Source: an uncultured Desulfuromonadales bacterium (GTDB lineage Bacteria; Desulfobacterota; Desulfuromonadia; Desulfuromonadales; Trichloromonadaceae). Taken from it: DNA of 32,926 nt. The stretch lies in assembly GCA_945787465.1 (NCBI GenBank), contig CALZIZ010000007.1, positions 1 through 32,926 on the forward strand, given 5' to 3'. This document shows positions 1 to 8,100 of the stretch, piece by piece. The notes under the pieces are model-generated. The model did no database searches. It had not been told where the DNA came from and saw only the letters and a program-made list of their open reading frames with translations. Made by a program: the position numbers and the translations under genes. Every line of letters begins with the position of its first letter. Position 1 is the first letter of the stretch.

Positions 1-32
1 TCTTGACGTTTGGACATGGGGATGATTCTCCT

Positions 33-892
33 TTATTTTTGAATTGACATTTGATTCAGATGGAATTTTGAATGGGTGACTCTGACGAGGCAAGCAAGCT
101 TGGTGGAAACTTCTTCGCAAGCTTCTTTTAGATGTGGAAGCAGTTCAGTTGTAATGCGCGCCCTGGCCAACCGATACTCCTGACCAACGATACAAAGCCC
201 CCCTTCAATGTTAGACTGCGAGCCCCAAAAAGGAGCTGCCACACAGGCTGTCCCTTCCCCGAATCCGCCAGAATCTATTTGAACCATCCCTTCCCGAATG
301 GCTCTGCCAGCCGCATTCAGGAGGGCGCGGTAACAATTGCCAACCAGCGGGACGGTGCTGACCACGTGGGTGCTATCGACCATGTGCAGCATCAGTATTT
401 CATGACCGCGCGGAACCGCCAGATAGACCGTCTCGTTGCATTTCCGCGCCAGACGTTCCATGGAGGGTTTAGCTTTGGTCAGAAGCTCCATCCGCGGCAA
501 GAACTTCTGACTCATTTCCTAGGCCGACAAGCCAAGACGATATTTGCCGGATTCTCGTGTTTTTTCAATACATCCCCTTGCCTCGAATGTCACTAGGAGG
601 CTGTCCGATAATAGGGCCGAAGCGAAAATCCAGAAGTTTGAGAACAGATTTTGGGTCGTTTGAGAGCTCATAGCCGTAGCTATGGGCCGAAGGGCCAAAC
701 AGCTGGGTTTGCAGCCGGTCTCTAACTGTCAGCCATTATGTCTAGCAGGCGGAAAACATAGGACTTGTGCATCCCCAGTTTTTCGCTAAGGCGGGTGATG
801 CTGATCTCCCCTTCGACATCGCTGAACTCTTCCAGCACCGCAAAAGCATTTTCGACCGCCTTTTATGGAGAAGGCGCCTTTGCTCTGGCCAC
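33..892 (-). pseudogene. IclR-family transcriptional regulator, disrupted
   Basis: Remnant of an IclR-type regulator (N-terminal winged helix, C-terminal effector domain), normally about 250 residues. Reading from a probable GTG at 892, the helix-turn-helix part is recognisable (AVENAFAVLEEF, then ITRLSEKLGMHKSYVFRLL) but a TAA interrupts it at 863-865. After VFRLL the frame enters a 145-bp insertion (597-741). Removing the insertion and one CTAG copy restores LVTFEARGCIEK followed by YRLGLSA, then a TAG at 519-521. From 515 the frame is open to 33 and encodes the effector domain (MSQKFLPRMELL, CNETVYLAV, FGEGTACVAAPFW). Two nonsense codons plus an insertion make function very unlikely. IclR proteins often control neighbouring catabolic or transport genes, and a decayed TAXI binding-protein gene lies immediately upstream on the same strand, so the pair may have been one locus. 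The family call is firm; the exact start is inferred. Confidence 0.82.
597..741. mobile_element. MITE-like insertion inside iclR, flanked by CTAG
   Basis: A 145-bp non-coding segment interrupts the IclR reading frame and is bounded by CTAG at 593-596 and at 742-745. Deleting the segment with one CTAG restores a continuous IclR helix-turn-helix reading frame, which defines the ends. The termini are imperfectly inverted: GAGGCTGTCC at the left, and GGCTGACAG near the right end when read on the other strand. The interior has a small hairpin around the sequence CATAGCCGTAGCTATG. A CTAG (YTAR) duplication is known for the IS5 subgroup of the IS5 family, so this may be a non-autonomous relative; that link is inference. 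No transposase is encoded. Confidence 0.6.
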
Positions 893-1018
893 CCGATACG
901 TTGCAGCTCTCCGACGTGTTTACACCTCAGAAACTCAAGTGATTAGGAATAAATAATATACGCGCCTCGGAAAGTCTGCTCAATATGACAGTCGTGGTCG
1001 CTGAATTAAAGAATGATC

Positions 1019-1351
1019 CTACTGGCCTTTTAGCCATTTGTTGACGGTCAGGCCCTTTTCAGTCCAGAACCTCACGGCCCCCGCATGGATGGGGGTGACA
1101 ATGCCGTTTAGGCCACCAGCTACCGACATTTCCTTGGCGGAGTCCTTCACCTTCACCATGTAAGCGAGCCCCTCGTTCGAGAAAATGGCCTTCAGGGATT
1201 CGTAGACAAGATCGGCATTGACGTGCTTTCCAGTTGCCCACAAAGCGGAATCCTGGAAGGTTTTAACTGGTTGGTCGACCCCGCTGTAAGTGCCGGCGGG
1301 GATGTTGACTTCGGTATAGAGGGGGTACTCGTGAAAGAACGCGGCTTCGTG
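1019..1351 (-). pseudogene. C-terminal fragment of a TAXI-family TRAP solute-binding protein
   Basis: The frame downstream of a TGA at 1352-1354 encodes about 110 residues closely matching the C-terminal third of the intact TAXI binding protein at 20582-21580. Shared blocks include IPAGTYSGVD, TFQDSALW, AGKH/TGKH, EGLAYMVKVK and GIVTP. It ends at TAG 1019-1021, close to where the full-length paralogue ends. The N-terminal two thirds, including the signal peptide, are missing, and no start with a ribosome-binding site lies upstream; the first internal ATG is at 1243. This is a truncated relic, not a working periplasmic protein. Divergence from the paralogue argues for an old second TAXI locus and not a recent partial duplication. 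It lies just upstream of the broken iclR on the same strand. Confidence 0.8.
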
Positions 1352-1817
1352 TCAATTATTAGGCAGTTACCATAGACCTTATCCGCCTTTCGCCATCTGT
1401 CAAGGGTTAGGTGGGGGCACGTTGACGCAATAGCCTAGAATGATTTATGTTTTCTGTTGGATAAAACGCCAAACTGTGGGCTTACATAGAAACTGGATAA
1501 CTTCCCATGCTTAATATCCCCAAAGACGTTCTCGCCCAGTATCAGACTGTTCTTGCAGAACGGGCGGTTTTGTCTGAGAAGTTGTTTCAGATTGAGCAGT
1601 GTCGTTAGAAAGGTGAAGATGGCCTGATTCTTTCAACCCCTGACATATTGGAAAAGCCCGCCAAATTAGCCTGGTGGGCTTTTCGTGTCTGATGGGTGGT
1701 GACTTATAAAACGGGAGGACTCCTTGCTGGGTGGAGGCGTCTATTTTTTCGGCGTAAGGTCCGTTTATTAATGCAGGTCTGCTCCCTAAGCAGTACTTCG
1801 GTTTTCTCGATATACCT
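1352..1817. other. Intergenic region with a short gene fragment and a terminator
   Basis: No intact gene was recognised. A short plus-strand frame at 1507-1608 starts MLNIPKDVLAQYQTVLAERA and stops after 33 residues. It could be the N-terminus of a recombinase or transposase-associated gene but is too short to assign. A strong stem-loop follows at 1652-1683. The remainder of the stretch shows nothing else I can support. Confidence 0.45.
1652..1683. terminator. Bidirectional stem-loop terminator
   Basis: AAAAGCCCGCCA pairs with TGGTGGGCTTTT (12 bp with one G-T pair) around an 8-base loop. The A and T runs at the two edges allow termination in either direction. It lies after the short plus-strand fragment at 1507-1608 and downstream of the minus-strand cytochrome gene. 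Confidence 0.65.
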
Positions 1818-2851
1818 TCAGAATGGTTTCGTCATCTTGATGAACGTAATATCTTTGTCCTTAATCGCGAACCAGTCCCGGTAACGTAACTCCACCGAAA
1901 CTGTCCCATGACCGGGTGGGAGTTTTACGGCAATCTCTCTACTCTCCCCATAGGGAATTTTTGTCACTTTTTGAAACGGCCAGAAATCAAGATAACCTGG
2001 AATCAATTCCCTGGACTCGAAACTGCGTTTTTCCTCTTTGATCCTTTTCCCTCTGTCATCTCGGATACTAACGCTCACTAGACAGGAGTTCTGTTGGTGA
2101 TATTGACAACGGCCTGCCTGTCTTCGCTTACATCGATGGAAACGCTGACTGCTTTGCCAAGCATTTCCGCATCTTTGTCCCCGAAAAACCGGTGACTCCG
2201 CCGGACCCGCATCGGGCCATCCACTACTGAGCGGGCTTTGACCTCGGGCATGTGACAGTGAAGACATGTGACGCCATCCTCGGCGAACTGCGTTTCTGCC
2301 CACGCTGTAACAGTTTTTGCGTGGTCCAGTGCTTCATCGTGACAAGACCTGCAGAGACTTGTGCTCGCCAGGGCGGGGTCGAAGAATCTCTTGTCGGGAA
2401 TCACCTCATGCGGAGCCTGCCCGGACCGGCCGGGCCCATGGATTCCCTTGGAAGAAACATGACAGGAGACGCAGTCTACGCCGAGTTCACGTGCACTATT
2501 CCTTTCAACCGGATGAGTACCCTGCGGAAGGTCGAGGACGTTGGCAGGGGCGTGACAGTTCATGCAGGGAATACGAAGTCCCTGAAATATCCGATCAAAC
2601 CCTTTGGTTCGGATCCGGTTCCAGAATGGCCCCGTTACTGAACGAAAATGAAACGATTCTCGCCACTCTCTGGCAATAGGTTCGTGGCATTCAATGCAAC
2701 TTTCACGACTCAAGGAGGCGAGCACGGTCGCGTCTTTGATTTCTGGAACATCTCGCCGCACGACGCCAACAGTAAAGTAGATGGTGACACCCAGTAAAAA
2801 AAGAAGGATGGTGCCAATAAAGAGAGTGACAGCCTTTAAGGTCATTTTCAT
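1818..2851 (-). pseudogene. Multiheme c-type cytochrome, frameshifted
   Basis: Membrane-anchored five-heme cytochrome c probably involved in periplasmic electron transfer. The ATG at 2851 is preferred because AAAGGAAA lies just upstream; the frame also opens at a TTG at 2923. Residues 1-31 hold an uncleaved signal/anchor helix (LFIGTILLFLLGVTIYFTVGVV). Heme sites are CIECH (52-56), CMNCH (96-100), CVSCH (127-131), CRSCH (167-171) and CLHCH (196-200). The first frame stops near 2078 after NITNRTPV. A second frame, beginning around CLVSVSIRDDRGK, continues to 1818 with a plausible C-terminal beta domain. Related proteins carry a GHxFPTG-type stretch between these two parts, and that stretch is absent. 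A small deletion with loss of frame therefore seems likely. The heme-bearing part could still be translated as a shortened protein. Confidence 0.75.
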
Positions 2852-2976
2852 AATATTTTCCTTTGGCTCCCCCTTTGATACTAACAGAAACAATATGGAT
2901 TCATTTTTCCTGAAAAGGACCAACCCCCAAAGGATGCAGCATTATCGATGCATTTGAAGAAGCTCCAACGGCTTGT

Positions 2977-3537
2977 CTAGTCACAGCCGCAACCGCACTG
3001 GGAGGGAGCCTCAGGGGGAGAAGGTGGTCTGTAGGGCGCTGGCTGGTCAACCCCGCTACAGGTCGTCTTGTCTGCGTTCTTATTGGCCAGCCCTTGGCTG
3101 ATCGCCTGATCGGCAAACTCTCCCGCTTTGTTCCGTACTGCCTTGGCTATACCCGTTACAACGGTTATTTCATGGTCAGTCACTCCCAACGACTGGGCAA
3201 GCTGCATATGTTTTGAAATGTTGCTCGTGCAGTTGACTGCAACTGCCGCCCCTAGTTTGACCAGGACGGCCACCCGCTCCGAACTGTCGACACAGCATTC
3301 TGCGACCTCGCCCCTGGGAATTTTCAACAGGGCATAGGCCTTACCCTGCATGCTCTCCCTTGCGCTATCGATGACGCAGGCCGCATCCGCCACTGCCTTT
3401 TTGACTTCCGGCAGCGTGACGCCCACTTCAAAGATTTTATTAAAGTGATAATCAGCACATTTTTGACATCCGGCCGCCACGGCGGCCCCAACTGCGATCA
3501 ATTCTTTTTCTTTCCGACTCAATCTGACTTCAGTCAT
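2977..3537 (-). CDS. Tandem carboxymuconolactone decarboxylase/AhpD-like protein with Cys-rich tail
   Basis: A 186-residue protein made of two CMD/AhpD-type helical repeats. The first repeat carries the redox motif Cys24-Gln-Lys-Cys27 with His31, as in AhpD-type peroxidase partners. The second has Cys103 and His110 but the second Cys of the motif is Asn. A Pro-rich linker leads to a tail ending CGCGCD (Cys181, 183, 185), with Cys160 before it, suggesting metal binding or thiol exchange. The start at 3537 is chosen because AAGGAG lies 6-7 bases upstream; an upstream ATG at 3564 lacks this spacing. There is no signal peptide, so it is probably cytoplasmic. It lies about 125 bp upstream of the broken cytochrome gene on the same strand. 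The fold is confident; the physiological substrate (peroxide, thiol or other) is unknown. Confidence 0.78.
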   Translation of the reverse strand: MTEVRLSRKEKELIAVGAAVAAGCQKCADYHFNKIFEVGVTLPEVKKAVADAACVIDSARESMQGKAYALLKIPRGEVAECCVDSSERVAVLVKLGAAVAVNCTSNISKHMQLAQSLGVTDHEITVVTGIAKAVRNKAGEFADQAISQGLANKNADKTTCSGVDQPAPYRPPSPPEAPSQCGCGCD

Positions 3538-3960
3538 GGTCTGCTCCTTTGTCATGCGTTTCACCTTCTCTTTGACTTTATAGACGGAAGCCAGTCGGTA
3601 AAGGATACATCTTTAATCATTTTTCTGGCTGCTCTCCCTGGGATGAAATTGCTTGATTGGAGTGGATTAGGGACTTGAAAAAATATATGGAAAGACAGTT
3701 GGCGGGGAATTAGTGCGGTGTGAGTTGAAATAAATATAGCCGACGGTAGAATATCTCATCAGTTGTTCCAGATTATTTGAGGCTGTCGATTTAGTGTGGA
3801 TCCACCGCAATCCTGCAGTCCCCGCAATCCAAGACAATTACTTATTGGGCTTGAGACCGAACATTTTTAACGGATGAAAGTGTCCAACATGTTGCGTCAC
3901 CCGAAATTTTAGATTCGCGTTGAGGCAGAACGGCAAATTCTCAGATACCCTGAAAATTAA

Positions 3961-3994
3961 GAAAAACAGCCCCCCCTTGCCACAGGGGGGGGCT
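3961..3994 (-). terminator. Rho-independent terminator-like hairpin (minus strand)
   Basis: AGCCCCCCC (3968-3976) pairs with GGGGGGGCT (3986-3994) around a 9-base loop. On the minus strand it is followed by GTTTTTCTT. No minus-strand gene is recognised upstream, so it may be a relic or a repeat-type structure. Confidence 0.45.
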
Positions 3995-4070
3995 CTATCT
4001 GCTATTCGAATGTTAATTCTTATTTCTTTTCGGTTCATGCCAACGGTGTCCGGTTAGAGATTTGCGGAGG

Positions 4071-4130
4071 CAACCAAATCCCCCTCGATCCCCCTTTAGG
4101 AATGGGGGACTAGGGGGGATTTTTTGGTTG
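4071..4130. repeat. 60-bp imperfect palindromic repeat
   Basis: The outer arms CAACCAAATCCCCC and GGGGGGATTTTTTGGTTG are inverted copies, with inner arms TCCCCC and GGGGGA around a short A/T-rich loop. This resembles the AAATCCCCCT-type palindromic repeats dispersed in many environmental bacterial genomes. It has no coding content. Confidence 0.6.
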
Positions 4131-4322
4131 CAGGTCGTCACATTCTGTGGGTGCAAAATCTTAAACGGACCACACTGGATTTTTTCGTCATTATCCATTT
4201 ATTTGCAAAAATCAGGTTCAGGCTCTGTCAGTTTTTCATCATTGCAACCTTTGCTCTCCAGCCCAAAAGGTCATGAAGTCAAAAAGTGACACCGACCGCA
4301 AATACGGCCCATGATCAAGTGG

Positions 4323-4352
4323 TTGACAGGGAGGAAAAATGGGCCATATTTC
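4323..4352 (+). promoter_or_regulatory. Candidate sigma-70 promoter for the acyl-AMP ligase fusion
   Basis: TTGACA (4323-4328) is followed after 18 bases by TATTTC (4347-4352), about 80 bases before the gene start. The -35 is a perfect match and the -10 is weak. Confidence 0.25.
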
Positions 4353-4431
4353 ACCTAGGCACTCAATGCCTTATTACCATGTGCGGGAAGTCAGGGTTTA
4401 TAAGACCCTTTGAGGATCCCGACTGCCCCGG

Positions 4432-7284
4432 GTGATGCCAATGGTCAATGACGCTGGCACAAAAAACACAGCAGAAGCCCTGGTGCAGCTTGTCCAGAAG
4501 CTGAGTGCAGAACTGCACCGGCAGCAAGCCCCTTTGCTGGGCGTGAGCCTGGACAGTACCCTGGATCACGACTTGGGGCTCGACAGCCTGGCCCGAATGG
4601 AGCTCATCGCCCGCATCGAAAGGCATTTTGGCGTCGCATTGCCGGATCGCGCCTTCGTCGAAGCGGAAACCCCGCGTGATCTTCTACAAGCCATACTTCG
4701 TGCCAGTAGCCCCAGGGGAAGACCTGCCCTTGCCGATGTCTCGCAGATTCAACTGGCTGAAACAGAGGCCATTCCCCTTTCGGCCCAGACCCTGATTGAC
4801 GTTCTGCACTGGCATGTATCCGCGCACCCCGACCGCCCCCATATCCAACTCTACAGCGATGAAGGAGAAGGCGCCGTCATCAGCTACCGCCAGCTCTGGC
4901 AGGGGGCAGAAAAAGTCGCTGCCGGACTGCAGCATCTGGGGCTGCAACATGCAGAGCCGGTCGCCATCATGCTGCAGGCAGGACATGACTATTTTTTCAG
5001 TTTTTTCGGCATACTGCTGGCCGGCGGCATCCCCGTCCCCATTTACCCTCCGGCACGCCCCTCCCAGATCGAGGATCATATGCGGCGTCACCGCGGCATC
5101 CTCTCCAACTGCCTGACGGTCACGCTGATCACCGAACCTGAGGCCAGGCCGGTTGCGCAACTGCTCAAAGCTCAGGTCGACTCCCTGCGGCACATTGTCA
5201 CAACTGCAGACCTCTCTGCGGCACCGGCGCCATTTGAAAGGCCATTGATCGGGCCCGAGGACATCGCTTTTCTGCAGTACACCTCCGGCAGTACCGGCAA
5301 CCCCAAAGGCGTCGTGCTGACCCACCGCAACCTGCTGGCCAACATTCGCGCCATGGGGACCCGTGTCCAGGCGACGGCCAGGGATGTCTTCGTCAGCTGG
5401 TTGCCCCTTTACCACGACATGGGCCTGATCGGGGCCTGGTTCGGCAGCCTCTATTACGCGGCACTCTTTGTCGTGCTCTCGCCTTTGGCCTTTATAACCC
5501 GCCCTCAGCGATGGCTCTGGGCGATTCATCGTTATCGCGGTACCCTTTCGGCGGCCCCCAACTTCGCTTATGAACTCTGCCTGCGCAGAGTGGAAGACCG
5601 GGACCTCGAAGGCCTGGATCTCAGCAGCTGGCGCGCCGCCTTCAACGGTGCCGAGGCCATCAGCCCGAACACGTTACGCATGTTCTGCGAGCGCTATGGC
5701 CATTATGGTTTTCGCCCCGAAGCACTGATGCCAGTCTACGGCCTTGCTGAAAATTCCGTCGGACTGGCCTTTCCCCCGCTCCAGCAGGGACCGATCATTG
5801 ACCGTATTCAACGCGGCCCCTTTATGCGCGAAGGCCGTGCCATTCCGGCGCCCGAAACAGATGCCTCCGCCCTGGAATTTGTCGCCTGCGGACAACCGCT
5901 GGACCGACACCAGATACGCATCGTGGACCCGACCCATCGGGAACTCCCGGATCGGCAGGAAGGTCTCTTGCAGTTCTGCGGCCCTTCAGCCACTGGCGGT
6001 TATTTCCGCAATCCTGAAGAAACCCGGCATCTGTTCCATGGCGATTGGTTGAATTCCGGCGATCTTGCGTACATCGCCCAGGGGGATGTCTATCTCACCG
6101 GCCGCACCAAAGACATCATTATTCGTGCCGGCCGCAATATCTATCCCCACGAACTCGAAGAGGCGATCGGTCTTATCGACGGCATCCGTGCAGGTCGCGT
6201 TGCCGCGTTTGGAAGTGCTGATCCTGCAACCGGCACGGAGCGCCTGATCGTTCTAGCAGAAACCCACGAACAAAATCCGCTGATCCTGGAACAGCTGTGC
6301 TCCAAGGTGAATGCTGCCGTTTCCGACCTTGTCGGAGCCCCCCCCGATGAGGTGGTACTGGCCCCACCGGAGACCATCCTCAAGACCTCCAGCGGCAAGC
6401 TGCGTCGCACCGCCAGTCGTGAACTCTTCGAAACCGGCCGCATCGGCAGGCCGCAAAAGGCGGTCTGGCTGCAAATCACCCGCCTGGCGCTTGAGGGGTT
6501 CTTGGCGAAGCTCAGAAGGACAAAGACCGTGGCCAGTGCCGATCTCTACGGTCTCTATGCGCGAACGGCCTTCTGGCTGCTGGCGCCCATGGTCTGGCTG
6601 CTCGTCGTGGTACTGCCCCGCTTTTCCTGGCGCTGGGCCGTGATGCGCTGGGGAGCCCACACCCTTGCCCTCCTCACGGGCACGCCACTGGCGGTCCATG
6701 GCCTGGAAAACCTGCCTCCGCCCGATGCCCCCTGCGTCTATGTTTCGAATCACGCCAGCTATCTCGACGGCCCCCTGCTGGTCGGAACCCTGGGGCGAGA
6801 GTTCAGTTTTGTCGCCAAGGCGGAACTAACCAAGGGGCTGATCGCCCATCTGTTTCTGCGCCGCATCCAGGCGGACTTTGTGGAGCGCTTTGAAGCGAAG
6901 AAGGGCATCGAAGACTTTCAGCGTCTGGCCAAGGATGCCCGCTCAGGGCGGACCTTCTTCTTTTTTCCCGAAGGCACCTTCACCCGCAGTTCAGGTTTGC
7001 TGCCGTTCCACATGGGGGCCTTTATCGCTGCAGCAGAAGCAGGGGTGCCGGTCGTACCGATTGCCATTCGCGGTACCAGGTCCATCCTGCGCGGGGATGA
7101 CTGGCTTCCCAATCGGGGCGCCATTACCGTCACCATCGGCAAGCCAATCAGACCTGATGCCATGACCGTAGGTACCGATAGAGATCCCTGGAGTCTTGCG
7201 GTGGCTCTTCGCGATGCAGCGCGCGAAGAAATCCTACGCAACTGCGGGGAGCCGGACCTCGTTCAGGAAAAGCCCTTCTCGTGA
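4432..7284 (+). CDS. ACP / fatty acyl-AMP ligase / PlsC acyltransferase fusion
   Basis: A 950-residue three-module lipid enzyme. Residues about 12-92 are an acyl carrier domain with the phosphopantetheine serine in GLDSL (Ser52). Residues about 110-665 are an adenylate-forming enzyme of the FAAL type: P-loop-like TSGSTGNPKG near 284, SWLPLYHDMGLIG, YGLAENS near 435, GRTKDIIIRAGRNIYPHE near 557 and the catalytic lysine in SSGKLRR near 652. A hydrophobic segment near 710-735 (FWLLAPMVWLLVVVLP) anchors it at the membrane. Residues about 750-940 are a PlsC-type acyltransferase with NHASYLD (772) and FPEGT (846). It probably activates a fatty acid, loads it on its own ACP and transfers it to a lysophospholipid or similar acceptor, as in Aas-like acyl recycling; the acceptor is unproven. 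Starts at GTG 4432, ATG 4435 and ATG 4441 are all possible. It stands alone. Confidence 0.88.
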   Translation: MMPMVNDAGTKNTAEALVQLVQKLSAELHRQQAPLLGVSLDSTLDHDLGLDSLARMELIARIERHFGVALPDRAFVEAETPRDLLQAILRASSPRGRPALADVSQIQLAETEAIPLSAQTLIDVLHWHVSAHPDRPHIQLYSDEGEGAVISYRQLWQGAEKVAAGLQHLGLQHAEPVAIMLQAGHDYFFSFFGILLAGGIPVPIYPPARPSQIEDHMRRHRGILSNCLTVTLITEPEARPVAQLLKAQVDSLRHIVTTADLSAAPAPFERPLIGPEDIAFLQYTSGSTGNPKGVVLTHRNLLANIRAMGTRVQATARDVFVSWLPLYHDMGLIGAWFGSLYYAALFVVLSPLAFITRPQRWLWAIHRYRGTLSAAPNFAYELCLRRVEDRDLEGLDLSSWRAAFNGAEAISPNTLRMFCERYGHYGFRPEALMPVYGLAENSVGLAFPPLQQGPIIDRIQRGPFMREGRAIPAPETDASALEFVACGQPLDRHQIRIVDPTHRELPDRQEGLLQFCGPSATGGYFRNPEETRHLFHGDWLNSGDLAYIAQGDVYLTGRTKDIIIRAGRNIYPHELEEAIGLIDGIRAGRVAAFGSADPATGTERLIVLAETHEQNPLILEQLCSKVNAAVSDLVGAPPDEVVLAPPETILKTSSGKLRRTASRELFETGRIGRPQKAVWLQITRLALEGFLAKLRRTKTVASADLYGLYARTAFWLLAPMVWLLVVVLPRFSWRWAVMRWGAHTLALLTGTPLAVHGLENLPPPDAPCVYVSNHASYLDGPLLVGTLGREFSFVAKAELTKGLIAHLFLRRIQADFVERFEAKKGIEDFQRLAKDARSGRTFFFFPEGTFTRSSGLLPFHMGAFIAAAEAGVPVVPIAIRGTRSILRGDDWLPNRGAITVTIGKPIRPDAMTVGTDRDPWSLAVALRDAAREEILRNCGEPDLVQEKPFS

Positions 7285-8052
7285 TCTCAACCTTCTGGAT
7301 TTTCGTGCTGCCTTGCTGGCAAAGCTTCAGAGGCTCTTGTTTTATTTATTAAGTTGTTAGAAATCAGGCAGGCTAAAAGGCCAGAGCGCCGAGAAATGCC
7401 TCGAAGGGTTCTGTGATCTTAACAGGCGAAGAAAACACGAGAACCAGGACCTCCTGGTTTTACACCCAATCGGAAGTCGTCCCCTTTCGGATTCGCAACG
7501 GTCGTGCAGAGGCCCTGCATATTACCAGACGGCGGCAAAAGCACTAGATCCATCCCCAGGGGGGGGTGTCGAACCGGAGCTTTCCGGGGCTGAATCGGCG
7601 GCTAAGGAGACCTTTGAGTAGGCCGATATTCAGGGAAGCATCCCACCTACCCCTCTGGGTCGATGCCGTATAACCAAATGGGGAGGCGAATGTACTGTCG
7701 GCTACCATGGACATTCGTGCGAAAGAGCACGCTAAGGCAAAGAGTTGGCACTTATCGCACGTATGTGGTCACTGGGTCTTCTAGGCCGGTAGACAACATG
7801 AAAAACGGCTCGCCAGTAGATGGCTGGGCCGGCTTATTTCTTGTTTCGAAGTGTTTGCCTGCCGATTGGGGCTTCATTTTCAGCGATTATTACAACCCCT
7901 GCAAAGCAAGAATGGCCCACCCGGATTTTGGGTTGGGCCATTCTTATGTCAGATAACTGGTGAGTTAAGGGGAATGTTTGTTTCTACAGAGTCGGGATCT
8001 GCGCACAGCCTTTGGAACTTCTTAACCGAACACCACTGCATCTTTGCATAAA
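7285..8052. other. Long gene-free region
   Basis: About 770 bases with no gene I can support. A compact hairpin (AACCAGG/CCTGGTT, 7442-7459) followed by TTAC lies about 160 bases after the acyltransferase fusion and could end its transcript. A second hairpin is at 7908-7945. Frames in 7663-7956 have no domain-like character. The stretch from about 7500 to 7850 could be a degraded gene, but I could not recognise one. Confidence 0.4.
7908..7945. repeat. Inverted repeat, 12-bp stem
   Basis: AAGAATGGCCCA pairs perfectly with TGGGCCATTCTT around a 14-base spacer that itself contains CCC/GGG. There is no long T-run on either side, so it is a terminator-like hairpin of uncertain role. Confidence 0.45.
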
Positions 8053-8077
8053 AAAGGAGCCTGTTTGCGGCTCCTTT
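8051..8077 (-). terminator. metE rho-independent terminator
   Basis: On the minus strand AAAGGAGCC pairs with GGCTCCTTT (9 bp, 7-base loop), and the T-run continues after the stem. It lies about 25 bases past the metE stop codon and ends the MetF-like/metE transcript. Confidence 0.8.
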
Positions 8078-8100
8078 CGACGTTGGAGAAGTTATTCCCC

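Larger units (their letters stand above)
3565..4431. other. Gene-free region with palindromic repeats
   Basis: About 870 bases without a supportable gene. The short frames present overlap repeats and lack ribosome-binding sites. It contains a C/G-run hairpin (3968-3994), a long palindromic repeat (4071-4130) and a candidate promoter for the downstream acyl-AMP ligase gene (4323-4352). From 3565 to 3960 I see no recognisable structure. Confidence 0.5.

Noticed and set aside
1507-1608. N-terminus of a recombinase or transposase-associated gene
   Set aside because: Only 33 residues remain before a stop; the similarity is too slight to name, so it is mentioned only under the intergenic region.
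7663-7956. Possible small gene in the long intergenic region
   Set aside because: Composition is not protein-like, its end lies in an inverted repeat, and there is no ribosome-binding site.
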